From the NCBI GenBank assembly GCA_011042595.1, contig DQWO01000120.1:1-7602 (forward strand): 7,602 nt of DNA, written 5' to 3'. Below the pieces are notes generated by a model. That model did not search any database and was not told where the DNA came from. It saw only the letters and a program-made list of their open reading frames with translations. Shown piece by piece: positions 6,715-7,602 of the stretch. The first letter of the stretch is position 1. Each line of letters opens with the position of its first letter. The translations under genes were made by a program, and so were the position numbers. Source of the DNA: Pseudomonadota bacterium. Lineage in GTDB: Bacteria; Desulfobacterota; Anaeroferrophillalia; Anaeroferrophillales; Anaeroferrophillaceae.

Positions 6715-6752
6715 AAATAGCCACCAATCAGCCATCACAATGGTTTTATGCC

Positions 6753-7226
6753 ATGAAACGGGAAACAGGAATTGTCACCAGGATTGAAGACGGGATTGCT
6801 TTCGTCCGGAAACCTCAAAGCCAGAAATGTGAAAACTGCTCCGGAAAGGGATCATGCATGTTCCAGGAACATGCCGATGAGGTGGTTATCAAGGTCAATA
6901 ATACCCTTGATGCCCATCCCGGAGATCAGATCAGCCTGAAAATCAGTCGGCAGTCTTCAGGATTAAAGCAACTGTCACTTTTTTTTATTGCCATTTTAGC
7001 CCTTTTAGTCGGTGGTACAGCCGGGAGGTTATGCACCCGATTTATTGCCGGTACAACCGGACAATTACTGCCGGTAGTCTTCGGTCTCGGGGCAGTAATC
7101 ATCTCGTCAATTCTATGGCGGAACTACTATAAACGCCAGGAAAAAGAACAACCGCAGCCGATAATGGAGAAAATTATCCGCAGCGAATCACAGGATAAAC
7201 ATGGGAACCAAGTTAATCTGCAGTAA
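6753..7226 (+). CDS. rseC: RseC/MucC-family inner-membrane protein (SoxR-reducing system family)
   Basis: The product has 157 residues, matching the RseC/MucC family. In gamma-proteobacteria these act with Rnf-like complexes to keep SoxR reduced or sit in sigma-E operons; the role elsewhere is unclear. Domain order is a short N-terminal beta-rich cytoplasmic part (TGIVTRIEDGIAFVR, 5-19), a cysteine cluster C26-x2-C29-x5-C35 that could bind a metal or iron-sulfur centre, two membrane helices (about 72-92 and 104-122), and a charged tail. The first ATG giving this frame is at 6753; two nearby ATGs (6740, 6748) are out of frame. No Shine-Dalgarno is evident, so initiation may be weak or depend on ntrX translation 37 bases upstream. 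No rpoE, anti-sigma, soxR or rnf gene is in the window, so the function is inferred from family only. The last 26 bases overlap smpB. Confidence 0.85.
   Translation: MKRETGIVTRIEDGIAFVRKPQSQKCENCSGKGSCMFQEHADEVVIKVNNTLDAHPGDQISLKISRQSSGLKQLSLFFIAILALLVGGTAGRLCTRFIAGTTGQLLPVVFGLGAVIISSILWRNYYKRQEKEQPQPIMEKIIRSESQDKHGNQVNLQ
7192..7195 (+). promoter_or_regulatory. smpB ribosome-binding site inside rseC
   Basis: AGGA lies five bases before the smpB ATG at 7201 and inside the rseC coding sequence. It supports this start and implies that smpB is translated from the same message as rseC. Confidence 0.6.
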
Positions 7227-7602
7227 TAAAAAAGCCCGGCGCAACTATGATATTCTTGAAACTTTTGAAGCTGGCATTGCCCTGGTCGGCTCCGAAGTTA
7301 AATCCCTGAGAGCCGGCAAAGCCAGCATGAACGAAAGTTACGCCAGGATTGCTGATGGGGAAATTTGGCTGGTGCAGTTTCATATCAGCCCCTATACCCA
7401 CGCCAATGTCTTCAACCACGACCCGATACGGCCCCGAAAATTACTGCTTCATAAACAGGAAATTCGCCGGCTGATCGGTAAAATTACCGAGAAAGGGTTG
7501 ACGCTGGTACCCCTGCGTGCCTATTTTAAAAACGGCAGGGCCAAGGTTGAGCTGGCCCTGGGCAAGGGGAAAAAAATCCATGACAAGCGGGAAGATTTGA
7601 AA
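7201..7602 (+). CDS. smpB: SsrA-binding protein SmpB (C-terminal tail cut by right edge)
   Basis: SmpB binds tmRNA and brings it to stalled ribosomes for trans-translation, which frees the ribosome and tags the unfinished protein for degradation. 134 codons are present and the frame is open to the edge; family members are about 150-160 residues, so the basic C-terminal tail that enters the mRNA channel is missing. Clear family blocks are ARRNYDILETFEAGIALVGSEVKSLRAG (12-39, the tmRNA-binding core), HISPY (61-65), NHDPIRPRKLLLHKQEI (72-88), KGLTLVP (98-104) and GKGKKIHDKR (121-130). Starting at 7201 gives the usual short N-terminus and uses AGGA five bases upstream. It overlaps the end of rseC by 26 bases in another frame. 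The tmRNA gene ssrA is not in the window. Confidence 0.96.
   Translation, partial: MGTKLICSNKKARRNYDILETFEAGIALVGSEVKSLRAGKASMNESYARIADGEIWLVQFHISPYTHANVFNHDPIRPRKLLLHKQEIRRLIGKITEKGLTLVPLRAYFKNGRAKVELALGKGKKIHDKREDLK

Noticed and set aside
6715..6752. Terminator or promoter between ntrX and rseC
   Set aside because: The 38 bases show no stem with a T-run and no recognisable promoter boxes, so read-through is assumed.
6602..6787. 61-residue plus-strand frame bridging ntrX and rseC
   Set aside because: It overlaps the helix-turn-helix coding region of ntrX in another frame and has a low-complexity Arg/Pro-rich product; it is not a gene.

Overview
The window looks like ordinary chromosomal DNA of a Gram-negative bacterium. 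It carries a periplasmic binding-protein transporter, a multi-membrane-span sensor kinase with a sigma-54-type response regulator, an inner-membrane RseC-family protein and a tmRNA partner. The order DUF4390 gene, ntrY, ntrX fits Proteobacteria or Desulfobacterota (the former deltaproteobacteria). I favour an anaerobic Desulfobacterota-like organism, but this is inference from gene families and gene order, not a marker-gene result.

Layout. Positions 1-2155 are on the minus strand and hold a tripartite TRAP transporter operon transcribed right to left: dctP (periplasmic binding protein), then dctQ (small membrane subunit), then dctM (large permease, running off the left edge). A perfect 9-bp hairpin followed by a T-run lies between dctP and dctQ and probably reduces transcription into the membrane subunits. 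Positions 2156-2410 are an AT-rich divergent control region with several inverted repeats, a sigma-54-like element facing right and possible sigma-70 promoters in both directions. Positions 2411-7602 are a compact rightward cluster: a secreted DUF4390 protein, NtrY-type kinase, NtrX-type sigma-54 activator, RseC/MucC-family protein and smpB (cut by the right edge). Its junctions are tight: TAA directly followed by ATG between the first two genes, a 4-base ATGA overlap between ntrY and ntrX, a 37-base gap before rseC, and smpB starting 26 bases inside rseC.

How the genes may work together. NtrY would sense a signal through its periplasmic or PAS domain and phosphorylate Asp53 of NtrX, which would then drive sigma-54 promoters. 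Its targets cannot be read from the window. One sigma-54-like element lies upstream of its own operon, which allows autoregulation. I found no GG-N10-GC element facing dctP, so direct sigma-54 control of the transporter is not supported despite the divergent arrangement. RseC and SmpB are probably linked by co-transcription more than by function.

I see no CRISPR array, insertion sequence, phage gene, tRNA or rRNA. I do not see a clearly new biological system; the points most worth a second look are the divergent control region, the terminator inside the TRAP operon and the uncharacterised DUF4390 protein attached to NtrYX.
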